The notes beneath the pieces were generated by a model that made no database searches, had not been told where the DNA came from, and saw only the letters and a list, made by a program, of their open reading frames with translations. From Thermoplasmata archaeon (GTDB taxonomy: Archaea > Thermoplasmatota > Thermoplasmata > GCA-020350865), in NCBI GenBank assembly GCA_020348445.1, contig CP070751.1, positions 3,463,551 to 3,527,550 on the forward strand: a stretch of DNA of 64,000 nt, in the 5' to 3' direction. Positions 34,868 through 43,709 of this stretch are shown here, one piece after another (position 1 is the stretch's first letter; every line of letters starts with the position of its first letter). The translations under genes and the position numbers were made by a program.

Positions 34868-35728
34868 ATAGTCAATTATACCTTCTTTCCAGGTTGTGTG
34901 GCCCCATTACGTTACCCGGGCATCGAGAGTGCAGCTCGTGCTGTGTTGAGTGCATTGGATGTACAATTCTCGGATTTAAAGGATGTGTCATGCTGTCCTG
35001 CACCTGGAGTTTTTCGTTCATTCGATCAGCAAACTTGGTTGGCGATTTCTGCAAGAAACCTCGCGCTCGCAGAGGTGCAAAATGCGGATATCATCACGAT
35101 ATGTAATGGTTGTTTTGCCTCCCTATTTGAGGTAGCATATATATTAAATAATGATAGAGAAAAGTTGGATGAAATCAATGCAATTCTCGCTGATATAGAT
35201 CTTGAATATAATTGCACTACCAATGTTAAACATTTTGCAGATATACTTTTTAAGGATATAGGCGTTAAAAAAATCGCCGATTCGGTAAATTATCCATATA
35301 AAAATTTAAAAATCGCGGTGCATTATGGCTGTCATTTTCTTAAACCTTCCAATGTAAAAAATATTGATGATCCCGAAAGACCGATGATTCTTGATAAACT
35401 TGTTGAAGCTGTAGGTGCCACAAGTGTCGATTATATGGATAAAAACCGCTGCTGTGGTGCCGGCGGGGGTGTGAGAGCAAGAGCGAAAGAAGTAGCATTA
35501 AAAATGACTGCTGATAAATTAGAAAATATTGAAAAGGCAGGAGCGAACTGCATAGTCGACATCTGTCCATTTTGTCATCTCCAATTCGATATGGGAGCAA
35601 TGGAGTTAGGTAAAACAAACATCCCTGTGGTTAATCTAGCGCAGTTATATGGATTAGCATTTGGAATTGATAAGAGTAAATTAGGATTGGATATACAGGC
35701 GGTACCAATAAAATTAGACAAGGGGTAG
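34868..35728 (+). CDS. hdrB: Heterodisulfide reductase subunit B-like (HdrB), apparent ATA start
   Basis: The protein carries two CCG domains: FFPGC, SCCPAPGVF and CNGC; then HYGCHF, RCCGAGGG and CPFC. In HdrB these hold the noncubane Fe-S clusters that reduce the disulfide. The first Cys motif (YTFFPGCV) is coded upstream of the first GTG (34898), and the frame is closed by a TAG at 34865. Translation must therefore start between 34868 and 34885, where the only start-like codon is ATA at 34868, preceded by AGGAG at 34853. A mutated ATG, sequence error or rare ATA initiation is implied. About 286 residues. Confidence 0.85.
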   Translation: MVNYTFFPGCVAPLRYPGIESAARAVLSALDVQFSDLKDVSCCPAPGVFRSFDQQTWLAISARNLALAEVQNADIITICNGCFASLFEVAYILNNDREKLDEINAILADIDLEYNCTTNVKHFADILFKDIGVKKIADSVNYPYKNLKIAVHYGCHFLKPSNVKNIDDPERPMILDKLVEAVGATSVDYMDKNRCCGAGGGVRARAKEVALKMTADKLENIEKAGANCIVDICPFCHLQFDMGAMELGKTNIPVVNLAQLYGLAFGIDKSKLGLDIQAVPIKLDKG

Positions 35729-35732
35729 TTAT

Positions 35733-35906
35733 TTGATTGGTAAATTGAAGGAAAGAAAAGAAGATGCGAAGGATCTTTGGAGGATGCTCGATGCTGATAT
35801 AAAACACGTTAACCTGGATTGGATATCAGCATCAGAAGGCGAAAAATTTGTTGAGGTCATGACCGAGTTTGTCTATAAAGTTAAAGGGTTATACATGAGC
35901 CCCTAA
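35733..35906 (+). CDS. Stand-alone C-terminal module of MvhD-like protein
   Basis: A 57-residue ORF starts at TTG (35733, AAGGGG upstream) and ends at TAA 35904. Its second half, LDWISASEGEKFVEVMTEF, matches the C-terminal segment LEWISASEGQKFAHVMTAF of the full MvhD encoded at 40137. It lacks the cysteine-rich N-terminal half. It may be a remnant of a duplicated mvhD or a functional small subunit; its clean frame, its start spacing after hdrB and its intact stop favour expression. It is not in standard gene-length range and is easily missed. Confidence 0.65.
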   Translation: MIGKLKERKEDAKDLWRMLDADIKHVNLDWISASEGEKFVEVMTEFVYKVKGLYMSP

Positions 35907-35935
35907 ACCACCATAAAGACTGGGGAGGTAAGTTA

Positions 35936-37108
35936 ATGACCGATGGATACCCTCCTTTGATATTGGAAAATAAGGCTTACTATTGCGTAGAATGTGGAAA
36001 ATGCAGTTCTATATGCCCGATGAATAGAGGAGAACATGGGATATCTCCCAGGAGGATCGTCAAGAAAATACTTGAAAATTATGAGATTGAGGTAATCGAG
36101 GATCAATGGCTTTATTCATGTCTTATTTGTGGTCTTTGCGATGAGGTTTGTCCGTCTATGATTTCCTTTTCGACGCTTATAAGGGAACTGAGGCATAGAG
36201 CACTACAAAGCGGGAATAGAAAGCTCTGCTCTAAATCAGGGTTACTTTTACAGGTTGGGGGCATAATGATGCGCCCCTCTCTGAAGCAAAACCGCCTTGA
36301 CTGGCTGCCGAAAGACACAAAGATTTCGGAAAAAGGTGATATAATGTATTTCGTAGGTTGTCTGCCCTTTTTTGATGTGATATTTAAGGATATCGATCCA
36401 AAAACTATTGACATAGCAAAGGGAACCTTAAGGATGCTAAATGCAGCAGGAATTGAGCCTATTGTTTCTAATAATGAACGGTGTTGTGGACACGATCAAC
36501 TTTGGTCTGGTGATATTGTAGAATTCGAATTTTTGGCCAAGCTTAATGTCGAACATTTCAAGGAGCTTGGAATAAAAAAGCTGCTAGTTTCATGTCCGGA
36601 ATGTTATGAGACTATAAGCAAGTACTATCCTAAATATATCGGTGATTTGGACTTTGAAGTCATTTACACCATGGAATATATCTCAGAGCTTATTGATGAA
36701 GGTAAAATAACAATGAAAATCGATGAGATGAAGGTAACATATCATGATCCGTGCTCGCTGGGCAGGCATCTAAACATATATGAACCTCCGAGGAATGTAA
36801 TTGCAAACATAGAGAATTTATCATTTATTGAGATGCCGCAAAATAAGGAATCGGGACCGTGTTGCGGTGTCAGTGCTTGGATTACCTGTGATAGAACCTC
36901 TAAAGAAATGCAGATTAACAGATTGAAAGAAGCAATAAGTACAGGGGCAAGCAAAATGATCACAACCTGTCCAAAATGCCTTATTCACTTCCTGTGTTCG
37001 CTTAAACAAAGACCTGAAGAAGAGAAAGATACAATGGGGATAGATGTTATTGATCTATCTACATTGGCTTCAAAAGCCTTGGAAATTCCGCAAAGGGAGG
37101 GACAATAA
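35936..37108 (+). CDS. hdrD: HdrD-like Fe-S oxidoreductase 1
   Basis: The 390-residue protein fuses an HdrC-like N-terminus with two [4Fe-4S] motifs (CVECGKCSSICP about 16-27; CLICGLCDEVCP about 62-73) to an HdrB-like part with two CCG domains (FVGC, RCCGHD and CPEC; YHDPCSLGRH, PCCGVS and CPKC). This is the HdrD/GlpC-type architecture. A GGGGAGG Shine-Dalgarno precedes the ATG. No membrane cytochrome (HdrE) is encoded nearby, so the partner is probably soluble. A close paralogue lies at 40559. A disulfide- or thiol-reducing role is inferred from the family. Confidence 0.88.
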   Translation: MTDGYPPLILENKAYYCVECGKCSSICPMNRGEHGISPRRIVKKILENYEIEVIEDQWLYSCLICGLCDEVCPSMISFSTLIRELRHRALQSGNRKLCSKSGLLLQVGGIMMRPSLKQNRLDWLPKDTKISEKGDIMYFVGCLPFFDVIFKDIDPKTIDIAKGTLRMLNAAGIEPIVSNNERCCGHDQLWSGDIVEFEFLAKLNVEHFKELGIKKLLVSCPECYETISKYYPKYIGDLDFEVIYTMEYISELIDEGKITMKIDEMKVTYHDPCSLGRHLNIYEPPRNVIANIENLSFIEMPQNKESGPCCGVSAWITCDRTSKEMQINRLKEAISTGASKMITTCPKCLIHFLCSLKQRPEEEKDTMGIDVIDLSTLASKALEIPQREGQ

Positions 37109-37110
37109 CT

Positions 37111-38415
37111 TTGCATGGCAGCGCTTTGGTATTAGGAGGAGGCGTAGCAGGTATTCAATCCTCATTAGATTTGGCAAATAAAGGAATCAAAGTGTACCTC
37201 GTTGAGAAGGAGCCTAGCATCGGCGGGGTCATGGCTCTTCTTGATAAAACTTTTCCGACAAATGACTGTTCAATATGTATCCTGGCACCGAAAATGAACG
37301 AATGCTTTGCCCATTCAAATATAGAAGTCATGACTTATTCTGAGCTCACCTCCCTGGAAGGAGAAGCTCCCAATTTCCAGGTAACAATCCTTAAGAAAGC
37401 CAGATTTATTGACGAAAAAAAATGTACAGGTTGTGGTGACTGTACACAAAAATGCCCCACAAAAGTCCCGAACAAGTACAACATGAATCTGGATGAAAGG
37501 AAAGCCATCTATCTGCCATTCCCTCAATCGGTGCCAAGAATTATGACTATAGACAAGGAACTATGCTTAAAATTCACGAAGGATAAATGTGGGAACTGCA
37601 GTAAGGTTTGTAAGGCTAAAGCAATAGATTATGAGCAGAAGGATGAGGAAATCGTGTTGCAAGTGGGTGCAGTGGTTGTAGCTTCCGGTTTCGAGATTTA
37701 CAAACCAATCGAGATGTTCGAGTATGGTTATGGTAAATATCCAAATGTGAGAACAGCTATTGAGTACGAGCGCTTGATATGCGCCTCTGGACCTACAGAA
37801 GGTAATCTTCTCGTTGAGCCAAATGGCGAGCATCCGAGCCAGATAGGATTCATTCAATGTGTCGGCTCAAGGGATTTCCGTAGAAAAAATCCGTATTGTT
37901 CCAGTGTATGCTGTATGTATGCTACAAAAGAGGCGATGCTAGCAAGAGAACATTACGAAGATATCGAAGCCTATATTTTCTATACGGATTTAAGGGCTGT
38001 GGGCAAGAATTTCCAGCAGTACGTTGATAGGGCAAAAAAGGATTATGATATAAAATATATAAGAGCGAGACCTGGCCAGATAGTTGAAAACCCCGATACA
38101 AATAAATTAACCATCTGGTACGACGATTTAATCAATCCAAATGTTCAATCATTAGAGGTGGATATGGTTGTGCTCTGCACCGCTTTAATGCCATCCACGA
38201 CAGCAAATAGGATTGGAGAAATCCTAGGTATAGAGCTTGATGACAATGGCTTCTTTAGAGCAAAAGATCTTCTGGGCGATCCTGTTAGCTCCACGAGAGA
38301 TGGCATATTCATAGCCGGCTACTGCGCAGGGCCCAAGGATATCCCTGAGAGTGTGACACAGGCCTCAGGAGCTTCGGCTAGGGCCTCAGAGGTTATTGCT
38401 CAGGCAGGAGGGTAA
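37111..38415 (+). CDS. HdrA-like flavoprotein 1 (QmoA-like)
   Basis: The 434-residue protein starts at TTG (37111; GGGAGG 10 nt upstream). An N-terminal FAD site (LVLGGGVAGIQSSLDLANKG) precedes the HdrA hallmark TFPTNDCSICILAPKM. One full [4Fe-4S] motif CTGCGDCTQKCP (about 110) and a second Cys group (CLKFTKDKCGNCSKVC, about 150-165) follow, then the GFIQCVGSRD segment and a C-terminal GIFIAGYCAGPKDIPE flavin motif. Size and order resemble QmoA. It should bind FAD and relay electrons between ferredoxin-type partners and HdrBC or HdrD. Its stop is one base from the next ATG. Confidence 0.88.
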   Translation: MHGSALVLGGGVAGIQSSLDLANKGIKVYLVEKEPSIGGVMALLDKTFPTNDCSICILAPKMNECFAHSNIEVMTYSELTSLEGEAPNFQVTILKKARFIDEKKCTGCGDCTQKCPTKVPNKYNMNLDERKAIYLPFPQSVPRIMTIDKELCLKFTKDKCGNCSKVCKAKAIDYEQKDEEIVLQVGAVVVASGFEIYKPIEMFEYGYGKYPNVRTAIEYERLICASGPTEGNLLVEPNGEHPSQIGFIQCVGSRDFRRKNPYCSSVCCMYATKEAMLAREHYEDIEAYIFYTDLRAVGKNFQQYVDRAKKDYDIKYIRARPGQIVENPDTNKLTIWYDDLINPNVQSLEVDMVVLCTALMPSTTANRIGEILGIELDDNGFFRAKDLLGDPVSSTRDGIFIAGYCAGPKDIPESVTQASGASARASEVIAQAGG

Positions 38416-38416
38416 C

Positions 38417-40135
38417 ATGAGCACTGAGCAAGAACAACCGAGAATAGGGGTCTCTGTTTGCCATTGCGGCACAAACATCGGCGGGTTTTTAGATGTACCC
38501 GCTGTTGCAGAATATGTGAAAACATTACCTTACGTAATTTACTCAGAGCACAACCTTTACACATGCGCTGATGACGGCCTAACATCCATAAAAAATGCGA
38601 TCAAGGAACATGATTTAAACAGGATAATTGTTGCATCATGTACGCCTAGAACGCATGCACCATTGTTTCAATATACTTGCGAATCGGCTGGTCTTAACCC
38701 GTATCTTTTCGAATTTGTCAACATCAGAGAGCAATGTTCTTGGGTCCATATGAAGGAGAAGGAGGAAGCTACCCTCAAGGCAAAGGATTTGATCAGAATG
38801 GGTGTTGCAAGGGCAAATCTACTTGAACCACAAACCGAAAAGAGGGTTGATGTGATTTCAAAAGCATTGGTTATAGGTGGAGGGGTTGCAGGGATGAGCG
38901 CAAGCCTGAGTTTGGCCGATCAGGGTTTTCAGATATATCTCATTGAGAAGGAGGAAGAGTTGGGCGGGATGGTTCGAAAATACTATAAATTGACTCCATC
39001 GAATATCGATGCTTTGGAGTTCATCGATAACATGGTGAACAAAATAAAGATACGTGAAAACATAAAAATTTACAAATCAAGTATTGTAAAAGATGTTAGA
39101 GGTTATATTGGGAATTTTAAGGTCACCATTGAAGGGAAATCAAACGAGAATCTTGAAGTCGGTACAATCATCCTGGCTACAGGAGCTCAAGAATTTAAAC
39201 CAAATGGATTTTATGAATATGGCCAGGATGAACGTATTGTTACAACGATAGAGCTTGAAAATAAGATGAGGATAAAGGAATTGGATGGAGTAATAAATGT
39301 GATCATGATTCAGTGTGTCGGTTCAAGAGAGGAGCGGATTCCATATTGCTCGAGAATATGCTGTATGACAGCCATCAAAAATGCCATTTACTTGAAAAAG
39401 GAATTCGATATATCTGTAAATATACTGCATAATGAAATCCGCGTATATGGCGACTATTACGAAGCTCTTTATAGAAAAGCCCAGGAAATAGGGGTTCATT
39501 TTAATAAATTTGGCGAAAATGATAAACCAAAAGTATTGAAAGAAAATGGAACGCTGAATGTTGAGATATTTAACGAGGGACTGGGAAGAATAGAAAAATA
39601 CCCCGCCGATCTCATTGTGGTTTCAACCCCCATGGTCAACATCTCCGATGCCGAAAGTTTGTCAAAAATGTTAAAGGTCCCCTTAGGACAAGATAGATTC
39701 TTTTTTGAAGCCCATGTAAAACTTCGCCCCTTGGATTTCGCTACCGATGGCATTTTTCTTTGCGGTGCGGCACATGCTCCAGCTACGATACCAGAGGTAA
39801 TAACCCAAGGTTATGGTGCAGCATCAAGGGCAGCTATTCCACTCGCGAGCGGGTATGTGCAGGTTGAAGCAATAACCTCGCATGTAGAAGAGGCAAAATG
39901 TCGAGGATGCGGAAGGTGTGTGGAGGTATGTGAATACAAGGCATTGGAGCTCGCTGAATTGGAGAATGGGAGGCGAGTATCAAGAACGAATGAGGTGCTG
40001 TGTAAGGGGTGTGGAACATGCGTTGCCACGTGCTGTAATGGCGCGATATCTATGATGCACTATACATCTGAGCAGATAAACGCCATGATAGATGCCGCAC
40101 TATCAGAGAAAGTTGGAGGTGGAATTGTTGGATAA
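38417..40135 (+). CDS. hdrA: HdrA-like flavoprotein 2 (HdrA/QmoB-like)
   Basis: From the ATG at 38417 (GGAGGG upstream) the product is 572 residues. It has the HdrA N-terminal domain (VSVCHCGTNIGGFLDV; VASCTPRTH), a FAD Rossmann site (ALVIGGGVAGMSASLSLADQG), the MIQCVGSREERIPYCSRICC segment and the flavin-binding GIFLCGAAHAPATIPEVI. The C-terminal ferredoxin pair is CRGCGRCVEVCEYKA and CKGCGTCVATCCNGA. It lacks the NDCSIC cysteine motif of its upstream neighbour. With the downstream mvhD it corresponds to a split QmoB. Electron bifurcation is possible but not provable from sequence. Confidence 0.9.
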   Translation: MSTEQEQPRIGVSVCHCGTNIGGFLDVPAVAEYVKTLPYVIYSEHNLYTCADDGLTSIKNAIKEHDLNRIIVASCTPRTHAPLFQYTCESAGLNPYLFEFVNIREQCSWVHMKEKEEATLKAKDLIRMGVARANLLEPQTEKRVDVISKALVIGGGVAGMSASLSLADQGFQIYLIEKEEELGGMVRKYYKLTPSNIDALEFIDNMVNKIKIRENIKIYKSSIVKDVRGYIGNFKVTIEGKSNENLEVGTIILATGAQEFKPNGFYEYGQDERIVTTIELENKMRIKELDGVINVIMIQCVGSREERIPYCSRICCMTAIKNAIYLKKEFDISVNILHNEIRVYGDYYEALYRKAQEIGVHFNKFGENDKPKVLKENGTLNVEIFNEGLGRIEKYPADLIVVSTPMVNISDAESLSKMLKVPLGQDRFFFEAHVKLRPLDFATDGIFLCGAAHAPATIPEVITQGYGAASRAAIPLASGYVQVEAITSHVEEAKCRGCGRCVEVCEYKALELAELENGRRVSRTNEVLCKGCGTCVATCCNGAISMMHYTSEQINAMIDAALSEKVGGGIVG

Positions 40136-40136
40136 T

Positions 40137-40571
40137 ATGTTCAAACCCAGGATAATAGCCTTCTGCTGTAATTGGTGCTCTTATGCTGGGGCTGATCTAG
40201 CTGGGGTGAGTAGGTTTCAGTACCCCCCAAACGCAAGGATCATTAGGGTGATGTGTTCTGGTAGAGTTGAACCACGCTTCGTATTTCGGGCCTTTGAGAA
40301 GGGTGCTGATGGCGTTATAGTGACGGGCTGTCATATTGGGGATTGTCATTATATATCAGGCAATAAAAAGGCTGAAGAAAGGATGAAATTGGTTAGGTAT
40401 TTGATTGGTATTTTAGGGTTGGAAGAAGATAGATTCAGATTAGAATGGATATCTGCCTCGGAAGGCCAAAAATTTGCCCATGTCATGACTGCATTTATTA
40501 ATAAGATCAAAGAATTAGGACCAAATCCTATGTTCGGAAAGATAGAGGAGGGGACAGAATGTCAGCAATAG
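40137..40571 (+). CDS. mvhD: MvhD/FlpD-like hydrogenase iron-sulfur (delta) subunit
   Basis: The product has about 144 residues. The N-terminus IIAFCCNWCSYAGADLAG and the segments VMCSGRVEP and VTGCHIGDCHY carry the [2Fe-2S] cysteines of MvhD; RLEWISASEGQKFAHVM follows. MvhD/FlpD passes electrons from an oxidoreductase to HdrA. The start is either ATG 40137 or TTG 40128, the latter better spaced from GGAGGTG and overlapping hdrA by 8 bp. No hydrogenase, formate dehydrogenase or other donor is encoded beside it, so the donor is unknown. Confidence 0.9.
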   Translation: MFKPRIIAFCCNWCSYAGADLAGVSRFQYPPNARIIRVMCSGRVEPRFVFRAFEKGADGVIVTGCHIGDCHYISGNKKAEERMKLVRYLIGILGLEEDRFRLEWISASEGQKFAHVMTAFINKIKELGPNPMFGKIEEGTECQQ

Positions 40572-41701
40572 ATGATCTGATAGATGATACCGGTGCATAT
40601 GATTGTGTTGAGTGCGGTAAGTGCACGACCGTATGTCCTGTGGCAAAGTTGGATTCGAATTTCGCTCCTAGATTGATAGTAGTGAAAGCATTGGAGGGTG
40701 TTGATGGAGGACTTGCCCAGAATAAGGATATATGGCGTTGCACAACATGTGCGATATGTAGCAATATGTGTCCTTACAAAGTGGATTATACAGAGTTTAT
40801 CAGGGGATTAAGGGGTGAGGCCATAATTGATGGGTTTGAACCCATATGTTCACAAGGAGGATTCATGCACACTATCGCTCGAATACTAAGCAATCAGCTA
40901 CATCAAGACAGATTAAACTGGGTCACCGATGATTTAAAGGTGGCTAAAAAAGGTGAGGTGTACTACTTCTCGGGCTGTCAGGCCCATCTCAATAAAATTT
41001 TTAAAGAAAAGAATGTTAAAGTAATAGATATTGCTAGAAACTGCATCAGAATTTTGAATAAGGTAGGCATCACACCTGCAATGAGTAATAATGAGGTATG
41101 TTGTGGTCATGACCTCAATTGGATAGGCGACGAGGCGACTTTAAAAAAACTTATGGAAATCAATATAAAAGCCATAAAAACCGCAGGCGCTAAAAAAGTG
41201 TTGTTTTCATGTCCTGAATGTATGCGGACCTTCGACTTCGATTATCAGGGTTTTGCAGGAGATTTGGATTTTGAGCTGGTCTACATAACAGATTTTCTCA
41301 TGGATTTGGTGGACGATGGAAAACTCGAATTTAAGGACAAGGGTAAAGAGAAGGTTACCTATCATGATCCTTGCAGACTTGGAAGACATTTAGGCATCTA
41401 TGATAGCCCGAGAGAACTTATTGAGGCAGCAGGCTTTGAGTTGATTGAAATGGAAAACATATGTGAGAATGCCACTTGTTGCGGGGTGAATGCTTTTGTC
41501 ACGTGTGAAGCACTTTCCAAAACAATGCAGATAAATCGTCTGATAGAAGCAAAGAATACCCAGGCAGATAAACTTGTTACCGCTTGTCCCAAATGTCTGA
41601 TTCATTTTAGTTGTGCGGTATGGAAAGAAATACCTGTTGAAAAGGAGAAAGTGGATATTCCAATCATAGATCTAATATCGGTTGTGACAGAGAGGATTTA
41701 A
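40559..41701 (+). CDS. hdrD: HdrD-like Fe-S oxidoreductase 2
   Basis: The 380-residue protein has the same plan as the gene at 35936: CVECGKCTTVCP and CTTCAICSNMCP ferredoxin motifs, then CCG segments YFSGCQAHL, VCCGHDLNW and CPEC; YHDPCRLGRHLGIYDSPREL, TCCGVNAF and CPKC. It overlaps mvhD by 13 bp and has AGGAGGGG upstream of the ATG. Two HdrD paralogues plus an HdrB in one cluster imply several CCG-type catalytic sites, perhaps for different disulfide-like substrates. It closes the hdr cluster. Confidence 0.88.
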   Translation: MSAIDDLIDDTGAYDCVECGKCTTVCPVAKLDSNFAPRLIVVKALEGVDGGLAQNKDIWRCTTCAICSNMCPYKVDYTEFIRGLRGEAIIDGFEPICSQGGFMHTIARILSNQLHQDRLNWVTDDLKVAKKGEVYYFSGCQAHLNKIFKEKNVKVIDIARNCIRILNKVGITPAMSNNEVCCGHDLNWIGDEATLKKLMEINIKAIKTAGAKKVLFSCPECMRTFDFDYQGFAGDLDFELVYITDFLMDLVDDGKLEFKDKGKEKVTYHDPCRLGRHLGIYDSPRELIEAAGFELIEMENICENATCCGVNAFVTCEALSKTMQINRLIEAKNTQADKLVTACPKCLIHFSCAVWKEIPVEKEKVDIPIIDLISVVTERI

Positions 41702-41754
41702 TAGAAAAAATATTGAAAGTGAGTCAATTATGAATTTTGTAGCAGGTGAACAAT

Positions 41755-41940
41755 ATGCAAATAGATATGGATGAAGTGGAATACATTTCGGAAACTAGCC
41801 TTACGATTAGGGGCTCGAGGAGACGAACTACTATGCCAAAACCCCTCGTTGACAAACTTGGGCTGAAGCATGGCGACAAAATAAGATGGATACTCTTCAA
41901 AGATGATAGCATATTAATTGCAAAGGTGAGAGGAGCTTAG
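41755..41940 (+). CDS. AbrB/SpoVT-like small DNA-binding protein 1
   Basis: The 61-residue protein MQIDMDEVEYISETSLTIRG continues with SRRRTTMPKPLVDKLGLKHG, the swapped-hairpin AbrB/MazE fold. The ATG at 41755 with AGGTG upstream is preferred over the in-frame GTG at 41746. It is the first of three paralogues (43710, 47089). It may be a repressor or antitoxin-like regulator of the adjacent transport gene. No toxin gene is adjacent. Confidence 0.8.
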   Translation: MQIDMDEVEYISETSLTIRGSRRRTTMPKPLVDKLGLKHGDKIRWILFKDDSILIAKVRGA

Positions 41941-42055
41941 ATGTGGAACCATCTAAATTGATAAGATATAGCGAAGTTCTCGTTAATGTGCGTATATATA
42001 GATAGTTCACATGGCATGGATTAAATTATAATTCAAACCATTATTCAATAGTTAC

Positions 42056-42071
42056 GATATAGGTCTATATC
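42056..42071. promoter_or_regulatory. Inverted repeat upstream of the first tauE gene
   Basis: GATATAG and CTATATC form a perfect 7-bp dyad with a 2-bp spacer in the AT-rich 250-bp gap between abrB1 and tauE1. It may be an operator. The TTGG-N7-CCAA operator seen at the other two cassettes is absent here. Confidence 0.35.
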
Positions 42072-42191
42072 TTATCGAATATCGCCATATTCTATAATAT
42101 TATATAGTAAATTAGGCTCAAGAGTAACGAATATAGTTATATATGACGGACTACAATATATGTAATATAGGACAGATATTGAGTTGAAATA

Positions 42192-42290
42192 ATGATAAGC
42201 TTCGATAAAATATGGTTTAATCTCTTCAAAGAAAGCGGTATTGCTCTCAGGCAGGGAAAAAAGGGATTAGAGTGGAACCATCTATATTGA
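42192..42290 (+). CDS. Short ORF overlapping the tauE1 start
   Basis: ATG at 42192 opens a 32-codon frame (MISFDKIWFNLFKESGIALR onward) ending at TGA 42288, overlapping the GTG start of tauE1 in another frame. A similar-sized short ORF precedes tauE2 (44704). It may be a leader peptide or chance. Confidence 0.3.
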   Translation: MISFDKIWFNLFKESGIALRQGKKGLEWNHLY

Positions 42291-43576
42291 TAAGTATAGT
42301 TGCATTAGCATTTGTCTGCGAATACTTAGACAGCTCCTTAGGGATGGGTTATGGAACGATACTTACCCCGATTCTGATTATTTTTGGATATGAGCCTATA
42401 TTAGTTATTACATCTATATTATTTTCACAAGCATTAGCGAGTTTTTCAGCAGCAATATTTCATCAGAAATATAAAAATATAAATTTATTTAAAAAAGAAG
42501 ATGATACTAGGATAACATTTTTTATTGTGGGTATAGGTATACCGGCAATTATCCTTGCCGTACTTATTTCCTTTGAGCTCTCAGTAACCCTACTGGAAAT
42601 TTATATAAGTTTAGTAGTTATAGCAATGGGTATTATTCTATTAAGTAAGAAATTATTTATTTTTTCTTGGAGGAAGCTTTCTATTATTGGTATTTTCAGT
42701 GTATTCAACAAAGCCCTCACAGGGATAGGTTTTGGTCCTGTATTTACATCGGGACAGATAATTTCAGGTAAGAAACCAAGAAGCTCAATAGGTATAACAA
42801 CAGTGACAGAGGCTCCGATTTGCTTATGTGCATTTCTTGCGTATTTCCTCTTAAATAGATCCGTCGATTCCACGCTCTTAATATTATTAAGTATAGGAGC
42901 GCTTTTGGCAACGCCATTTGGACCATATATAACAACGGAATTGAAGAACATGACTGGTCGGATAATTGTCGGCATTCTAACCGTTACATTGGGTTTATTT
43001 ATTATAGTCAAAATTCTAATATGGCCTTATGTTACAACACTTGTTACCGAGCCCTTTTTCTGGGCATTTATTAGTTTGTTCGCATTTATCGGTTCCAGTA
43101 CGACATTATGTAGTAAACGCTTGGGGAAGTTCGTCCGATTCAATATTGCCATGGTAGCAATCTTCGCTTTGGGGCGTTTTATACTTGTTTTACCTTTTTG
43201 TCAACAACCTCGTTTTGAAATGGGTGGGTGGCATTATGTTGTTGGTGGTATCATCTTTGTTATCGGTTTGATATTCCTAATACCTCTGTTTTATATCAAT
43301 CCTTTCCCCGCACCGGATGAGAAGACAAAACTAGTAACTACAGGGTTCTATGGTATTATCAGGAACCCAATCTACCTTGGTGAAATCCTTTGGAGTCTGG
43401 GTTGGGCAATTATGCTCCGCTCAGTCATTGGTGTCGCTTTGGTTCCTTTTTGGTGGGGAGGCCTTCTTTTCCATGTAATACTTGAAGAGGAAGATCTAGA
43501 GCGGAAGTTAGACCAAAAATATCTAAAATATAAGACAAGAGTCCGGGGCCGCATTTTCCCAGGGTTGCCTATATAA
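42272..43576 (+). CDS. TauE/SafE transporter fused to isoprenylcysteine/phospholipid methyltransferase-like domain
   Basis: The 434-residue protein begins at GTG (42272). Residues about 1-260 form a TauE/SafE anion exporter unit (CEYLDSSLGMGYGTILTPIL; FNKALTGIGFGPVFTSGQI). The remaining roughly 170 residues add four more membrane helices and an ICMT/PEMT-like signature (LVTTGFYGIIRNPIYLGEI, ending DQKYLKYKTRVRGRIFPG), the SAM-binding region of membrane methyltransferases. TauE/SafE proteins move sulfite, sulfonates or thiosulfate. The fusion is unusual; it may couple transport to methylation or be a composite of two neighbouring genes (inference). Confidence 0.85.
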   Translation: MEPSILISIVALAFVCEYLDSSLGMGYGTILTPILIIFGYEPILVITSILFSQALASFSAAIFHQKYKNINLFKKEDDTRITFFIVGIGIPAIILAVLISFELSVTLLEIYISLVVIAMGIILLSKKLFIFSWRKLSIIGIFSVFNKALTGIGFGPVFTSGQIISGKKPRSSIGITTVTEAPICLCAFLAYFLLNRSVDSTLLILLSIGALLATPFGPYITTELKNMTGRIIVGILTVTLGLFIIVKILIWPYVTTLVTEPFFWAFISLFAFIGSSTTLCSKRLGKFVRFNIAMVAIFALGRFILVLPFCQQPRFEMGGWHYVVGGIIFVIGLIFLIPLFYINPFPAPDEKTKLVTTGFYGIIRNPIYLGEILWSLGWAIMLRSVIGVALVPFWWGGLLFHVILEEEDLERKLDQKYLKYKTRVRGRIFPGLPI

Positions 43577-43644
43577 CAATCCATAAACAAGGTATATGAA
43601 TTTGAACGTCCAACTTCCTTATTTCGCAAGTTTGTAAATTTTTA

Positions 43645-43690
43645 AATAATATACACCAAAGGTTATTGGCTTTACACCAAATTTAAATAG
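43645..43690 (+). promoter_or_regulatory. Tandem operator and TATA box, promoter of abrB2
   Basis: A full TTGG-N7-CCAA box (43666-43680) abuts a TATA-like ATTTAAATAG (43681-43690). A half-conserved box (CCAA at 43656-43659) sits exactly 21 bp upstream. The same layout is seen at 44569 and 47012. Confidence 0.6.
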
Positions 43691-43709
43691 TGAAAATACC
43701 TTTATCGTT

